The notes under the pieces: generated by a model
What the model saw: the letters and a program-made list of their open reading frames with translations, nothing else
The model's database searches: none
What the model was told of the DNA's origin: nothing
Shown: piece after piece, positions 1 through 10,869 of the stretch
Numbering within the stretch: the stretch's first letter is position 1
Layout of the letters: every line of letters begins with the position of its first letter
Made by a program: the position numbers and the translations under genes
NCBI GenBank assembly: GCA_903842855.1
Contig: CAIMNT010000214.1
Coordinates: 1 to 33,580, forward strand
DNA length: 33,580 bases
Direction of reading: 5' to 3'
Source: an uncultured Actinomycetes bacterium
GTDB taxonomy: Bacteria > Actinomycetota > Actinomycetes > Nanopelagicales > Nanopelagicaceae

Positions 1-390
1 GGCCCGACTATTCCGATACTGAAAGAGATGGGCGTGGAGAGCTTCGCCGAACCTAATGATGTTCGTGAATTAACCGATGGAATAACCATTGAGGTAGCAG
101 GATTCACGCTTAAAGCGTTACATGCACCCGGACATACTCCCGGTTCAACCGTTTTTATCGTGGACGACGAACATTTGATTAGCGGCGATGTTCTCTTTCA
201 GAACTCCATAGGAAATACAACTCAACGACTGGGATCAGATTCAGCGATGAAAAAGACGCTTAGAAATGTGATCTTGCCTCTCGCCGATGAGTTAATTGTG
301 CTTCCTGGTCATGGAGCGGAAACTACAATTGGGCGCGAGCGAAAAAATAATGCGTATTTGCAGGAGCGATATTTAAGGAGTGCTGAGTGA
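1..390 (+). CDS. MBL-fold metallo-hydrolase (glyoxalase II-like), 5'-truncated by window edge
   Basis: Frame is open from base 1 (GPTIPILKEMGVES...); C-terminal MBL motifs HAPGHTPGS, SGDVLF and LPGHGAETTIGRE; stop TGA 388-390. Confidence 0.85.
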   Translation, partial: GPTIPILKEMGVESFAEPNDVRELTDGITIEVAGFTLKALHAPGHTPGSTVFIVDDEHLISGDVLFQNSIGNTTQRLGSDSAMKKTLRNVILPLADELIVLPGHGAETTIGRERKNNAYLQERYLRSAE

Positions 391-1661
391 TGGCAAAGAT
401 TGCCGCGCCTAAGGGAGTAAGTGAGTATTTCCCTGACCGCTCCAAACACTTTGAGTTCATTCGCGAAGTCTTAATTCATTCTGCAAAAGTTGCCGGATAT
501 GAATTAATCGAACTGCCAGTCTTTGAAGATACTGAACTTTTTAGACGTGGTGTTGGCGAATCAACCGATGTCGTAAGCAAAGAGATGTTTAGCTTTGAAG
601 ATCGTGGGGGAAGGGCGATAACTCTTCGCCCCGAGGGAACCGCCGGAGTGATGCGATCTGTCATCGAGAACAACCTTGATCGTGGCCGACTGCCCGTAAA
701 AGTTTACTATTCGGGTCAGTTTTTCCGAGCTGAGCGTCCACAGCTTGGAAGGTATCGCCAGTTTTATCAAGTCGGGATTGAGGCAATTGGAGTGGCCGAT
801 CCTCAACTCGATGTTGAAGTTATCGCGGTGGCAGATCGCGCATTTAAGAGATTGGGATTGAAGCGTTACCGTCTGGAGATCACCTCACTCGGAGATTCGA
901 CATCCCGACAGAACTATTTGACCGACCTCCGGGCATACATAGCAGGTATTTCCCTTGACGAGGCAACCCGAGAACGAGCCAATATAAATCCCCTGCGATT
1001 ATTTGATGACAAGCGTTTAGAGGTTCGCGACCAGTTAATTGACGCTCCAGTCTTACTGGATTACTTAACTGAACAGAGTGCGCAGGATTTTGCCGCTGTG
1101 CAGGAGTCTCTTACGATTTTAGGAATTGATTTTGTTATAAACAAACGCATGGTTCGCGGTTTGGACTATTACACGGATACGGCATTTGAATTCGTCCATC
1201 AAGACTTAGGTGCTCAATCTGGAATCGGAGGCGGCGGACGATACGACGGCCTCATGTCACAACTCGGTGGGCAAGATCTCTCTGGAATTGGATTCGGGTT
1301 GGGTGTTGATCGAATCCTTCTCGCATGTGAGGCCGAACAAATTTTATTGCCTGAAGAGTTGGGCCTTGATCTTTATATTGTGCCTTTAGGGACTGGAGAA
1401 GCGGCTCTCAAGCTGGCAGAAGATCTTCGTGCCCGAGATATTCGGGTTGATCTTGCCTTTGGCGACAAGGCTCTTAAGGGAGCCATGAAGTCCGCCGATA
1501 AAAGTGGGGCTAAGTACAGTCTGGTCCTTGGCGCCGATGAATTGACCTCCGGATTGGTCAAATTAAAGGATATGAAAACTGGCGAGTCGGACTCGGTTAC
1601 TCTTAGTTCTTTAGCAAACGAACTTAATGCACGAATTTCACGCAATGGAGAGCTCTCTTAA
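387..1661 (+). CDS. hisS: Histidyl-tRNA synthetase
   Basis: Class II aaRS motifs: [66 protein letters not shown]. Start GTG 387 or ATG 390; overlaps the upstream stop. Confidence 0.97.
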   Translation: MMAKIAAPKGVSEYFPDRSKHFEFIREVLIHSAKVAGYELIELPVFEDTELFRRGVGESTDVVSKEMFSFEDRGGRAITLRPEGTAGVMRSVIENNLDRGRLPVKVYYSGQFFRAERPQLGRYRQFYQVGIEAIGVADPQLDVEVIAVADRAFKRLGLKRYRLEITSLGDSTSRQNYLTDLRAYIAGISLDEATRERANINPLRLFDDKRLEVRDQLIDAPVLLDYLTEQSAQDFAAVQESLTILGIDFVINKRMVRGLDYYTDTAFEFVHQDLGAQSGIGGGGRYDGLMSQLGGQDLSGIGFGLGVDRILLACEAEQILLPEELGLDLYIVPLGTGEAALKLAEDLRARDIRVDLAFGDKALKGAMKSADKSGAKYSLVLGADELTSGLVKLKDMKTGESDSVTLSSLANELNARISRNGELS

Positions 1662-1662
1662 C

Positions 1663-3411
1663 ATGCTACGTACACATGACGCAGGTCTACTTACGAAGTC
1701 CGATGTCGGAACCACCGTTGTTCTTGCAGGTTGGGTGGCTCGGCGTCGAGATCACGGGGGAGTCGCCTTCATTGATCTGCGTGATTCATCTGGTGCTGTG
1801 CAGATTGTCATCAAGGACGAGATCGCAGGCGCATTGCGTGCCGAGTGGTGCGTCCTCATTACAGGTACCGTTAGACAGCGACCTGCAGGAAATGAGAATC
1901 TCAATATCGCGACAGGTGAGATAGAGATCGACTGTGAAAAGTTGGAAGTGCTCAGCGAAGCTGCCCCTCTACCATTCCCGGTTGATAGTGGTGATCTTTC
2001 GAATATCAGCGAAGAGATCCGTTTGAAGTATCGATATCTTGATCTGCGCCGTGAAGGACCAGCAAGGAACTTGCGTCTTCGTTCGAAGGTAACATCGACG
2101 ATTCGTTCAGTTATGGACCGACTGGATTTCCATGAGATCGAGACCCCATACCTCACTCGTTCAACCCCAGAAGGTGCAAGAGATTTCCTCGTGCCAGTCA
2201 GATTGCAACCTGGAAGTTGGTATGCCCTGCCTCAATCACCACAACTTTTCAAGCAGTTATTGATGGTTGCGGGGATGGAGCGCTATTACCAAATCGCGCG
2301 CTGTTTCCGAGATGAAGATTTCAGAGCTGATCGCCAACCTGAATTCACTCAGTTGGATATCGAGATGTCGTTCATCGACCAGGAAGATATCTTGCGAGTG
2401 GCAGAGGAGATTCTAGAAGAGGTCTTCCTCAAAACAGTGGGGTACCAAATCCCTCGTCCGATCCCGCGGATGACATATGCCGAGGTTATGCGTCGATTTG
2501 GTTCCGATAAACCAGATCTACGTTTTGGCCAAGAAATTGTGGATGTTAAAGATTTCTTCAAAGATACAACCTTCCGCGTCTTCCAAGCTGATTACGTAGG
2601 AGCGGTTGTAATGCCTGGGGGAGCAGGCTCCCCTCGTCGCGAACTAGATGCTTGGCAAGATTGGGCGAAGGCACGCGGAGCAAAGGGGTTGGCCTACATT
2701 CTTGTTCAGGCTGATGGCTCTCTAGGCGGCCCAGTTGCTAAGAATTTGTCTGAAGGTGAGGCGGCAGGAATTGCAGCGTATACACAGGCTCAGCCAGGTG
2801 ATGCAATTTTCTTCGCTGCCGGGACCAAAAGCACTTCTCAAGCCTTGTTAGGTGCTGTGAGACTCGAGATTGCAGCTCGCTGCAATCTCATCGCGCCAGG
2901 TCGTTGGGAGTTTTTATGGGTCGTCGATGCGCCTATGTTTGAACAAGTCGATGCCGATAACGCCGCCGCGGGTTGGACTGCAGTACACCACCCCTTTACA
3001 GGTCCTAAACCTGAATTTGCGGACTCCTTTCATAGCGATCCAGGCAACGCTTTGGCCTATGCCTATGACATTGTTCTTAATGGAAACGAGATCGGTGGCG
3101 GCTCAATTCGTATTCACAAACGCGAGATGCAACAACGGGTCTTCGATGTAATCGGGTTAACCCCTGAAGAGGCGAAGAGTAAGTTTGGCTTCTTGCTGGA
3201 AGCGTTTAACTACGGTCCACCTCCCCATGGTGGAATCGCTCTGGGCATGGATCGACTCTGCGCTCTCTTGACCGGTGCCGATTCGATTCGTGAGGTAATC
3301 GCCTTTCCAAAGACAGCCAGCGGCGGTGATCCTTTGACCGGAGCGCCAACCCCCATTACAGCGGCACAACGCAAAGAGGCTGGCGTTGATTTTGTACCTG
3401 AAGCCAAGTAA
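1663..3411 (+). CDS. aspS: Aspartyl-tRNA synthetase (bacterial type with GAD insertion)
   Basis: [10 protein letters not shown] start at ATG 1663 just after the hisS stop; motifs [52 protein letters not shown]. The supplied ORF extends upstream to 1627, but that overlaps hisS. Confidence 0.96.
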   Translation: MLRTHDAGLLTKSDVGTTVVLAGWVARRRDHGGVAFIDLRDSSGAVQIVIKDEIAGALRAEWCVLITGTVRQRPAGNENLNIATGEIEIDCEKLEVLSEAAPLPFPVDSGDLSNISEEIRLKYRYLDLRREGPARNLRLRSKVTSTIRSVMDRLDFHEIETPYLTRSTPEGARDFLVPVRLQPGSWYALPQSPQLFKQLLMVAGMERYYQIARCFRDEDFRADRQPEFTQLDIEMSFIDQEDILRVAEEILEEVFLKTVGYQIPRPIPRMTYAEVMRRFGSDKPDLRFGQEIVDVKDFFKDTTFRVFQADYVGAVVMPGGAGSPRRELDAWQDWAKARGAKGLAYILVQADGSLGGPVAKNLSEGEAAGIAAYTQAQPGDAIFFAAGTKSTSQALLGAVRLEIAARCNLIAPGRWEFLWVVDAPMFEQVDADNAAAGWTAVHHPFTGPKPEFADSFHSDPGNALAYAYDIVLNGNEIGGGSIRIHKREMQQRVFDVIGLTPEEAKSKFGFLLEAFNYGPPPHGGIALGMDRLCALLTGADSIREVIAFPKTASGGDPLTGAPTPITAAQRKEAGVDFVPEAK

Positions 3412-3438
3412 TTAACTTTACCCACTCGTAAGTTCAGG

Positions 3439-3450
3439 TAGGCTAGCGGT
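3439..3450 (+). promoter_or_regulatory. Putative leaderless promoter -10 (TAGGCT-N6-ATG) for the DUF948-like gene
   Basis: TAGGCT 3439-3444, AGCGGT spacer, ATG 3451; no SD. Confidence 0.6.
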
Positions 3451-3738
3451 ATGGGTCCAGGAGGAATTGCAACCATTATTGTGGCGAGCTCACTGCTCAT
3501 CGTCGCAGTTGCTATCGCCTATGCCATCAATCGAGTTGGTAAACTCATCGATGAGGTCAAGAAGACCGTTCAAAGCGTTAACAAAATTGTCTCCACTGCA
3601 GAGAATTTCACCGAGAAGGTCACCGGTTCTATCTCCAACCTAATTGAGAAGAACTCGGGATTTCTAAAAGTCATTGGCTCGCTTGTGGGCGCCTTTGCCG
3701 GGAAGAAGTTCGGACGCTCCGATCGGGAGCACGAGTAA
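3451..3738 (+). CDS. Small membrane-anchored DUF948-like protein
   Basis: 95 aa; N-terminal TM helix (IATIIVASSLLIVAVAIAYAI) followed by an amphipathic helical region; sits between aspS and alaS, where DUF948 proteins occur in Actinobacteria. Confidence 0.7.
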   Translation: MGPGGIATIIVASSLLIVAVAIAYAINRVGKLIDEVKKTVQSVNKIVSTAENFTEKVTGSISNLIEKNSGFLKVIGSLVGAFAGKKFGRSDREHE

Positions 3739-3741
3739 TAG

Positions 3742-6414
3742 GTGGAATCTGCAGAAATTAGAGCGCGATGGCTGCGCTTCTTTGAGTCCGACAATGCCCT
3801 GGGACTAAAACATACAGTGGTTCCCTCAGCCTCTTTGATCGCTGACGACCCAAATCTCCTCTTAGTGAATGCTGGGATGGTTCCCTTTAAGCCGTACTTC
3901 TTAGGGGAGGTAAAACCTCCTTTTGCTCGCGCTACCTCTGTTCAAAAGTGCGTTCGTACCCTAGATATTGATGAAGTTGGCAAGACAACCCGTCACGCCT
4001 CGTTCTTTCAGATGTGTGGCAATTTCTCTTTCGGAGATTATTTTAAAGAGGGTGCCATCACGATGGCTTGGGAGTTGCTAACCAAGCCAATATCAGAGGG
4101 TGGATATGGTTTCCCAGAAGATAAATTGTGGGTAACTGTCTACCTCAATGATGATGAGGCAGCGGATATCTGGCATAAGAAAGTTGGAGTACCTAAAGAG
4201 CGCATTCAACGTCGCGGTATGGCCGACAACTTTTGGTCAATGGGAGTAGCGGGGCCGTGCGGTCCTTGCTCTGAGATTTATTACGATCGCGGGCCTCAGT
4301 ATGGACGCGAAGGTGGTCCGATCGCTGATGAGGATCGATATCTTGAGGTCTGGAACTTGGTCTTCATGCAGAATATTCGCGCAGATGGCGGAAGCAAGGA
4401 TGATTACCCAATCATCGGAGAGTTGCCGGCTAAGAATATTGATACCGGTCTTGGACTAGAGCGGACCGCAGCACTTTTACAAGGTGTAGAAAATATTTAC
4501 GAGATCGACACCACCATGCAGATTCTCTCCAAGGCCTCAGAGCTTGCCGGTGTTACCTATGGCAAAGATGCTAAGAGCGATGTCTCTCTTCGAGTAGTCG
4601 CCGACCATGCCAGAACATCGATGATGCTCATAGGTGATGGGGTGTTACCCGGTAATGAGGGTCGCGGATATGTGTTGCGTCGCATGATGCGTCGCACCAT
4701 TCGAAATATGCGCATCCTCGGAGCACCTGATCACAATTCAAAAGAACTCCTGTTGGCTGCGATTGGTGCGATGTCGCCGCAGTATCCTGAACTCACCGAG
4801 AAGCGTGATCGGATCATTGAAGTTACTGAATCCGAGGAGGAATCCTTCCTCTCCACTTTGAAGAGTGGAACCCAAATATTTGATCTCGCATCTTCTGAGG
4901 CGAAGAGCCAGAACGGTTCAACTCTTGCGGGAGATACCGTTTTCAAATTACACGATACATATGGTTTTCCATTTGATCTCACCCTAGAGATGGCTACAGA
5001 GTCCGGACTCAAGGTAGATGAGATCGGGTTTAGAAAATTAATGAAGGAGCAGAAAGATCGGGCCAAGGCCGATGCTAAAGCCAAGAAGAGCGGACACACC
5101 GACCTCTCTGAGTACCGCAAGATCGTAGATTCGCATGGCAAGACGGATTTCATTGGATATCAACACCTTGAAGGTGAAGCGAAGATCCAAGCGATCATGG
5201 TTGATGGGGAAAATGTTGTCGAGGCTCACGAGGGTGATGTAGAGATAATCTTGGATCGGACTCCTTTCTACGCAGAAGGTGGCGGACAACTCTCCGACGG
5301 CGGTTTCTTGCAGCTAGCCAATGGCGCCAGAATCGCAATCGAAGATGTGCAATCACCCGTCCCGGGCTTGTATGTCCACCGTGGAAGGATTATTTCTGGC
5401 GCGGCTCAGATCAACGATCAATTATTTGCACAGATCGATCAATCTAGGCGTAAGGCGATATCCCGCGCGCACACTGCAACTCACATGGTTCATAAGGCTT
5501 TTCGCGAAGCCTTAGGTGAAAGCGCAACGCAGGCAGGATCGGAGAATGCTCCAGGTCGTTTTAGATTTGATTTCCCAGCGAGCGGGGCTGTGCCAACGAG
5601 CGTGCTTAATGATGTAGAGGCTCGAGTTAACTTGGTTCTCATTGAGAACTTAGAGGTCACTGCAGAACAGATGAGTCAGGCTCGCGCGAAAGAGATCGGC
5701 GCCATGGCACTCTTTGGCGAGAAATATGGCGACGTTGTACGAGTTGTGAGTGTGGGTGATTGGGCGCGCGAGCTTTGCGGTGGAACCCACGTTCACTCAT
5801 CCGCTGAGTTAGGTGTTGTTAAGTTGCTTAGTGAGTCATCTATTGGGGCCGGAGTTCGTCGCGTTGAAGCGTTAGTTGGAGCAGACGCATTCTCCTACCT
5901 GGCTCGAGAACATATCCTGCTCAACTCCTTGACTGAGATCATTAAAGGGGCGAGAGTCGAAGAGCTTCCAGAGCGAATATCCGACCTTCTTACTAAGATG
6001 AAAACTATCGAGAAAGAGTTGGCCTCGTATAAATCTGCGCAAGCCTTGGCATCAGTCAATGAACTCGCCAAAAATTTTGAATCAATTGGTCAACATCGAG
6101 TTCTGATCTCTCAAGTGGCGGATGGTATTTCCGGAGATGACCTAAGAGTCATGGCGTTAGATCTACGCAATCGCGATCCGCGTTCGGTGGTTGGTTTGCT
6201 CTCTATACAATCTGAGAAAGTTGTTCTTGTAGTCGCTGTCTCTGCGGACTCAATCTCCAACGGCATCAAAGCGGGTCAACTAGTCAAAATTGGATCTGCC
6301 ATTCTCGGTGGTGGCGGCGGCGGAAAAGATGATTTTGCACAAGGCGGGGGAGTGGATCCCACTAAAATAGAAGCTGCGATTGCTGATTTAAAGGCAGCGA
6401 TAGGTTCTATCTAA
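3742..6414 (+). CDS. alaS: Alanyl-tRNA synthetase
   Basis: GTG start; [71 protein letters not shown]-terminal [15 protein letters not shown]. Confidence 0.98.
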   Translation: MESAEIRARWLRFFESDNALGLKHTVVPSASLIADDPNLLLVNAGMVPFKPYFLGEVKPPFARATSVQKCVRTLDIDEVGKTTRHASFFQMCGNFSFGDYFKEGAITMAWELLTKPISEGGYGFPEDKLWVTVYLNDDEAADIWHKKVGVPKERIQRRGMADNFWSMGVAGPCGPCSEIYYDRGPQYGREGGPIADEDRYLEVWNLVFMQNIRADGGSKDDYPIIGELPAKNIDTGLGLERTAALLQGVENIYEIDTTMQILSKASELAGVTYGKDAKSDVSLRVVADHARTSMMLIGDGVLPGNEGRGYVLRRMMRRTIRNMRILGAPDHNSKELLLAAIGAMSPQYPELTEKRDRIIEVTESEEESFLSTLKSGTQIFDLASSEAKSQNGSTLAGDTVFKLHDTYGFPFDLTLEMATESGLKVDEIGFRKLMKEQKDRAKADAKAKKSGHTDLSEYRKIVDSHGKTDFIGYQHLEGEAKIQAIMVDGENVVEAHEGDVEIILDRTPFYAEGGGQLSDGGFLQLANGARIAIEDVQSPVPGLYVHRGRIISGAAQINDQLFAQIDQSRRKAISRAHTATHMVHKAFREALGESATQAGSENAPGRFRFDFPASGAVPTSVLNDVEARVNLVLIENLEVTAEQMSQARAKEIGAMALFGEKYGDVVRVVSVGDWARELCGGTHVHSSAELGVVKLLSESSIGAGVRRVEALVGADAFSYLAREHILLNSLTEIIKGARVEELPERISDLLTKMKTIEKELASYKSAQALASVNELAKNFESIGQHRVLISQVADGISGDDLRVMALDLRNRDPRSVVGLLSIQSEKVVLVVAVSADSISNGIKAGQLVKIGSAILGGGGGGKDDFAQGGGVDPTKIEAAIADLKAAIGSI

Positions 6415-6417
6415 GCC

Positions 6418-6855
6418 ATGAAGAACGGCCGGCGCATTGCCTTTGATTACGGCCAAGTTCGGATTGGTGTGGCGGTCAGTGATCAATCGGGTCTCATAGC
6501 ATCGCCGGTCGCGACTCTTCAATCACGTGATCCGGAGTTGGTAGCGCAATTGAATTCACTATTCGTTGAATACGAGCCGATCTACATTGTCATTGGTGAG
6601 CCAAAGCATTTATCAGGTGCATCAAATCCCTCGCTCATTGCCGCGCGCGAATTTGGCGATGTAGTGCGAACTATTACAGATGCACCAATTCATTTTATAG
6701 ATGAACGAATGTCAACGGTCTCGGCCTCGAGAGTTTTGCGGGGTGCGGGATTCAATGCCAAAGAGAGCAAGTCAAAGATTGATGCAATGGCCGCGGTCGC
6801 AATTTTAGAGAGTGCTCTGGAACGCGAGAGAGTCGCAGGTGGGCTCGATGAATAG
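6418..6855 (+). CDS. ruvX: Putative Holliday junction resolvase YqgF/RuvX
   Basis: RIAFDYGQVRIGVAVSD, IVIGEPKHLSG, FIDERMST, KIDAMAAVAILESAL; directly downstream of alaS, a conserved position. Confidence 0.93.
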   Translation: MKNGRRIAFDYGQVRIGVAVSDQSGLIASPVATLQSRDPELVAQLNSLFVEYEPIYIVIGEPKHLSGASNPSLIAAREFGDVVRTITDAPIHFIDERMSTVSASRVLRGAGFNAKESKSKIDAMAAVAILESALERERVAGGLDE

Positions 6856-7864
6856 ACCCAAGCAACGCAATCTCATTACAGCTTTCGTTGTCCTAGTGCT
6901 GCTTCTAGTGACATTGATAGTCCAAAGAGTTATGGTTTTAAACGGCAACTCTGATTATCCTAAAGGCACGCCGGGTCAAGATGTACGCATCGTGGTGACA
7001 AAAGGTGAGAGCGGGACTGCGATTGCAGAAGACCTTGCCACGCAGCATGTTGTGGCAAAGGCCTCCACCGTTATTAAGAAATTAATCGCCGGGAAAGTTG
7101 TCGGTATCGCTCCCGGGATTCACTTGATTCAGAGCGTTATCCCAAGTGACCTTGCAATCTCCGAGCTCCTCGATCAGAAGAGAATTATCGACTCTATCTA
7201 CGTTCTGCCGGGCTCTACTGAGGCAGATATCTTGAACGAGTTGCATCTAGTTACCTCACTCACGCAAGCCGACTCTCTCAGCACCATCACTCCAGTTTTT
7301 CCAAATCCTTTAAACTCTCTTGAGGGACAGCTAGCTCCGGTTCAGTATTCATTTCAGCCTAATACGACCACTCACGATGCTCTGGTAAATATGCTCAAGA
7401 CTTTCTCGGAGGAGATCGCTGCCACCAAACTGAGTGGAGGATTTGAACACCTCAGCCCTTATCAAGTTCTGACGGTCGCATCCCTGCTGCAAATTGAGGC
7501 GGACCCGGCTGACTACGGGAAAGTTGCGAGAGTTATATATAACCGTTTGGCGATCGGCATGCCGCTACAACTCAATTCTACGGTGCAATATGCACTAGGG
7601 CTCAGGGGGCAGATTGGACTTAGCATCAAGGCAACTAAGGTTGATTCGCCCTACAACACTTACCTCCACACCGGCTTGCCTCCGACGCCAATATCCAACC
7701 CTTCTATCTCGGCGATATCGGATGCTCTCAACCCGGAAGCTGGAAATTGGCTCTATTTCATCACGGTCAAGCCGCATGACACCAGATTTACCAGCGACTT
7801 CACCACATTTGAAAATTGGTTCACGCTCTATAAACAGAATGTAGCGGCAGGCGCATTCAAGTGA
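6848..7864 (+). CDS. mltG: Endolytic transglycosylase MltG (YceG-like)
   Basis: Single N-terminal TM; SLLQIEADPADYGKVARVIYNRLAIGMPLQLNSTVQYALG; PYNTYLHTGLPPTPISNPS; ATG 6848 overlaps ruvX. Confidence 0.93.
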   Translation: MNRPKQRNLITAFVVLVLLLVTLIVQRVMVLNGNSDYPKGTPGQDVRIVVTKGESGTAIAEDLATQHVVAKASTVIKKLIAGKVVGIAPGIHLIQSVIPSDLAISELLDQKRIIDSIYVLPGSTEADILNELHLVTSLTQADSLSTITPVFPNPLNSLEGQLAPVQYSFQPNTTTHDALVNMLKTFSEEIAATKLSGGFEHLSPYQVLTVASLLQIEADPADYGKVARVIYNRLAIGMPLQLNSTVQYALGLRGQIGLSIKATKVDSPYNTYLHTGLPPTPISNPSISAISDALNPEAGNWLYFITVKPHDTRFTSDFTTFENWFTLYKQNVAAGAFK

Positions 7865-8667
7865 TAAAGGCAGCCGTCCTTGGTTCTCCGATCACGCATA
7901 GCCTTTCACCCGCGTTGCATAAGAGAGCCTATGAACTGCTTGGTCTTCCAGCCAGTTACAGTTCCATAGAACTCACTCCCGACCGATCCCTTGATTTTTT
8001 TACACGTGCACTTAAAGAGGATTGGACTGGCTTCTCCCTCACCATGCCGTTGAAGGAGACCATCTTCGATTTGGCTGGTTCGTTAGATTTTGAAATCGAG
8101 CCAATCGCAACGCGAATGAGATCTGCAAATACCATTCTTAAAGTTGGAGAAGTATTTAGAGCTAGTTCAACTGATCGAACCGGGTTTATTCGCTTATTGG
8201 AGAGAGTCAAGAAAGATCGAGTGGCTGTTATCGGCGGGGGAGGCACTGCGCGTGCAGTTCTTGGAGCCCTCGACGGTGTGGCGCGAAACATCGATTTTTT
8301 GTTACGAAATTCTGCGAGATCAGAAGCCCTCTCCACAATCGCAAGTTCAAGTTCAGTGAACTTCTATTCTTTGGACCACTCCCTTGAAGGATATGACTTA
8401 GTTATTTCCACAGTTCCTGCGGGAGCTTCCGATCTAATCGCAGATTCACTTAACTTCAACGTTCCCACCCTCTTTGAGGTGCTCTATAACCCATACCCAA
8501 CCAAACTCCTTGCCAAGGCAATATCCCTTGAGAGCACCGTCTTTGATGGAATAGATCTCCTCGTGGAGCAGGCTTTGGATCAGATAGCTCTATTTAGCGG
8601 CGCAGCCTTTGAATACTCTGGAATGCGTCAAGAATTGTTAGCAGTGGGGCGCGCTCACTTAAAGTAG
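7861..8667 (+). CDS. aroE: Shikimate dehydrogenase
   Basis: GSPITHSLSPALHKRAYELLGL, GFSLTMPLKE, AVIGGGGTARAVLGAL, DGIDLLVEQALDQIALFSG. Confidence 0.93.
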   Translation: MIKAAVLGSPITHSLSPALHKRAYELLGLPASYSSIELTPDRSLDFFTRALKEDWTGFSLTMPLKETIFDLAGSLDFEIEPIATRMRSANTILKVGEVFRASSTDRTGFIRLLERVKKDRVAVIGGGGTARAVLGALDGVARNIDFLLRNSARSEALSTIASSSSVNFYSLDHSLEGYDLVISTVPAGASDLIADSLNFNVPTLFEVLYNPYPTKLLAKAISLESTVFDGIDLLVEQALDQIALFSGAAFEYSGMRQELLAVGRAHLK

Positions 8668-8704
8668 TTGTGGATAGATAAAGGGTGCTTTCGTAAAGTC
8701 TCCC

Positions 8705-8716
8705 TAGATTTCGATC
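8705..8716 (+). promoter_or_regulatory. Putative leaderless promoter -10 (TAGATT-N6-ATG) for the prepilin peptidase
   Basis: TAGATT 8705-8710, TCGATC spacer, ATG 8717; no SD. Confidence 0.6.
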
Positions 8717-9124
8717 ATGGCTACCTGGTTGCCCTTGGCTCTTGTCGCACCTTGGATAATCGCGAGTGACATAACAAAACACATCATCCCTAACAGAGCT
8801 CAACTAGCACTTCTTCTGCTAACCGAGATCTCCCTCATCCACCAAGGCCTCACAATCATGCTGCACGCGAATCTCATGGGAATTTATACGCTGCTCACTT
8901 GCTTAATAATCCGAGCCCTTAGTGCTTCGAGAGTCGGCATGGGCGATGTGAAACTAGTAGCGATTCTGGCCATCCTTCTTGGGAATACAGGAGAGCTACT
9001 GTCATCCCTGACTCTTGCCTCTCTTTTTGGTTTGATCTGGGTAATTGCCACTCGTAAAAAGGTGATTCCATTCGCTCCCTCCCTGATATTGGGTGCGTTA
9101 TTCGTGTCGACGCTCGCTTCTTAA
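8717..9124 (+). CDS. Prepilin peptidase, A24-type peptidase domain only
   Basis: 135 aa hydrophobic protein; SDITKHIIPN and GMGDVKL (GxGD aspartyl protease) motifs; no N-terminal cysteine-rich methylase domain. Confidence 0.82.
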   Translation: MATWLPLALVAPWIIASDITKHIIPNRAQLALLLLTEISLIHQGLTIMLHANLMGIYTLLTCLIIRALSASRVGMGDVKLVAILAILLGNTGELLSSLTLASLFGLIWVIATRKKVIPFAPSLILGALFVSTLAS

Positions 9125-9168
9125 GAGATCTGCGACGAGGTGGGTGCTCAATCTGACAGAAGAGGACC

Positions 9169-10353
9169 ATGTTGAGATGGCTTACTGCTGGTGAATCCCA
9201 TGGCCCCGCGCTCTCTGCGATTTTGGAAGGGTTACCTGCCCACGTCCGCATCTCCACCGAGGCTATCGATTACGACCTGCGCAGACGCCGCCTTGGATAT
9301 GGCCGAGGAGCGCGACAAAGTTTTGAAGCCGACCTTGTCACCATACTGGGAGGCGTACGCCATGGCGAGAGCCAAGGTGGACCAATAGCAATCCAGGTTG
9401 CTAACTCTGAGTGGCCGAAATGGGAGAAGGTGATGGCGGCAGATGTTGTACCGCCAGATGAACTTGCTGCCCTCGCCAGAAATTCTCCGTTAACTCGCCC
9501 TCGACCCGGCCATGCTGATTTAGTAGGTATGCAGAAGTATGACTTTCAAGATGCTAGGCCAATACTCGAGCGCGCCAGTGCAAGAGAGACCGCTGCTCGC
9601 GTTGCCCTAGGAGCAGTCGCTCGGGCATTTTTAGAGCAGTCAGTCGGTATTCGAATTATGAGTCATGTGCTCTCTATTGGCGGAGTTGGCAGTGGTGAGG
9701 ATTACTTATTGCCTACCTACAAAGATCGTGATGCTGTCGATGCAGATCCAGTTCGCTCATTCGATCCGGTGGCAAGTGCCGCCATGGTTGCCGAGATTGA
9801 TGCGGCGCACTCTGCGGGAGACACCTTGGGAGGAGTGATCGAGGTATTAGCCTTTGACCTTCCGCCTGGACTCGGATCCCACACGCATTGGGATCGCAGG
9901 CTAGATGCTCGCCTTGCTGGAGCCATGATGGGAATTCAAGCAATCAAGGGTGTGGAAATAGGTGATGGTTTTACGACTGCGAGGCGCCGTGGCTCGGTAG
10001 CGCATGATGAGATTGAGCGTGGAGCAGATGGCAAGATCGTTCGAAGAACAGATCGTGCTGGAGGAACCGAAGGTGGAATGTCCAATGGTGAAATTCTGCG
10101 CGTGCGCGCTGCCATGAAGCCAATCTCTACTGTTCCCCGTGCTTTAGACACGATTGATGTATCGACAGGTGAGCCCGCAAAAGCGATAAATCAGCGTTCA
10201 GATGTCTGCGCCGTTCCCGCCGCTGGAATCGTCGCCGAGGCCATGTGCGCACTCGTTCTAGCGGATGCTGTTTTAGAGAAATTTGGTGGAGATAGCGTTG
10301 CCGAAGTTAAACGCAACTTTACGAGTTATATAGATTCGCTAGAAATCAAATAG
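9169..10353 (+). CDS. aroC: Chorismate synthase
   Basis: [80 protein letters not shown] agagga upstream. Confidence 0.97.
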   Translation: MLRWLTAGESHGPALSAILEGLPAHVRISTEAIDYDLRRRRLGYGRGARQSFEADLVTILGGVRHGESQGGPIAIQVANSEWPKWEKVMAADVVPPDELAALARNSPLTRPRPGHADLVGMQKYDFQDARPILERASARETAARVALGAVARAFLEQSVGIRIMSHVLSIGGVGSGEDYLLPTYKDRDAVDADPVRSFDPVASAAMVAEIDAAHSAGDTLGGVIEVLAFDLPPGLGSHTHWDRRLDARLAGAMMGIQAIKGVEIGDGFTTARRRGSVAHDEIERGADGKIVRRTDRAGGTEGGMSNGEILRVRAAMKPISTVPRALDTIDVSTGEPAKAINQRSDVCAVPAAGIVAEAMCALVLADAVLEKFGGDSVAEVKRNFTSYIDSLEIK

Positions 10354-10869
10354 ATGCTACGAGCAATTCTCATAGGCCCTCCTGGGTCTGGAAAGAGTTC
10401 CGTAGGCAAAGCGCTTTCTCGAGAGTTGTCCACCAGTTTTGCAGACACTGATGAATTAATCGTTGAGAAGATCGGCCAATCTATTGCAGATATCTTCGCA
10501 GAACGGGGCGAGGCTGAATTTCGCGCCATCGAACGTGATGTGGTCTTGTTGGCGCTGCGATCAAATATCGGTGTGGTCTCGCTTGGTGGCGGAGCGGTAC
10601 TAGATTTACAAGTGCAAAAGGCGATCAGAGAGAGCGCGGCCCAGGTGATTTTGCTGCACATCGGTCTCAAAAATGTGCTCGCTCGAATATCTAACAAATC
10701 CGATCGTCCGCTGGTGACGCAAGATCCAGAACGTCAATGGAAAGAGCTTCTTGCCGCGCGGACTCCTATCTACGAGAGTTTGGCTACCATTGTTATCGCT
10801 ACCGACAATAAGAAGCCATATGAGGTAGCTCGTGAATTGATGAGTCGAATGGGGCTAGCTCGTGAATAA
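10354..10869 (+). CDS. aroK: Shikimate kinase
   Basis: LIGPPGSGKSSVGKALS P-loop, FADTDELIVEKIGQSIADIFAERGEAEFRAIE, SLGGGAVLD. Confidence 0.95.
   Translation: MLRAILIGPPGSGKSSVGKALSRELSTSFADTDELIVEKIGQSIADIFAERGEAEFRAIERDVVLLALRSNIGVVSLGGGAVLDLQVQKAIRESAAQVILLHIGLKNVLARISNKSDRPLVTQDPERQWKELLAARTPIYESLATIVIATDNKKPYEVARELMSRMGLARE

Noticed and set aside
1752-2156. 134-aa minus-strand ORF inside aspS
   Set aside because: Antisense to a certain aspS; Arg/Ser-rich low-complexity-like composition typical of shadow ORFs; no domain recognised.
4731-5153. 140-aa minus-strand ORF inside alaS
   Set aside because: Shadow ORF opposite conserved alaS; no family resemblance or promoter.
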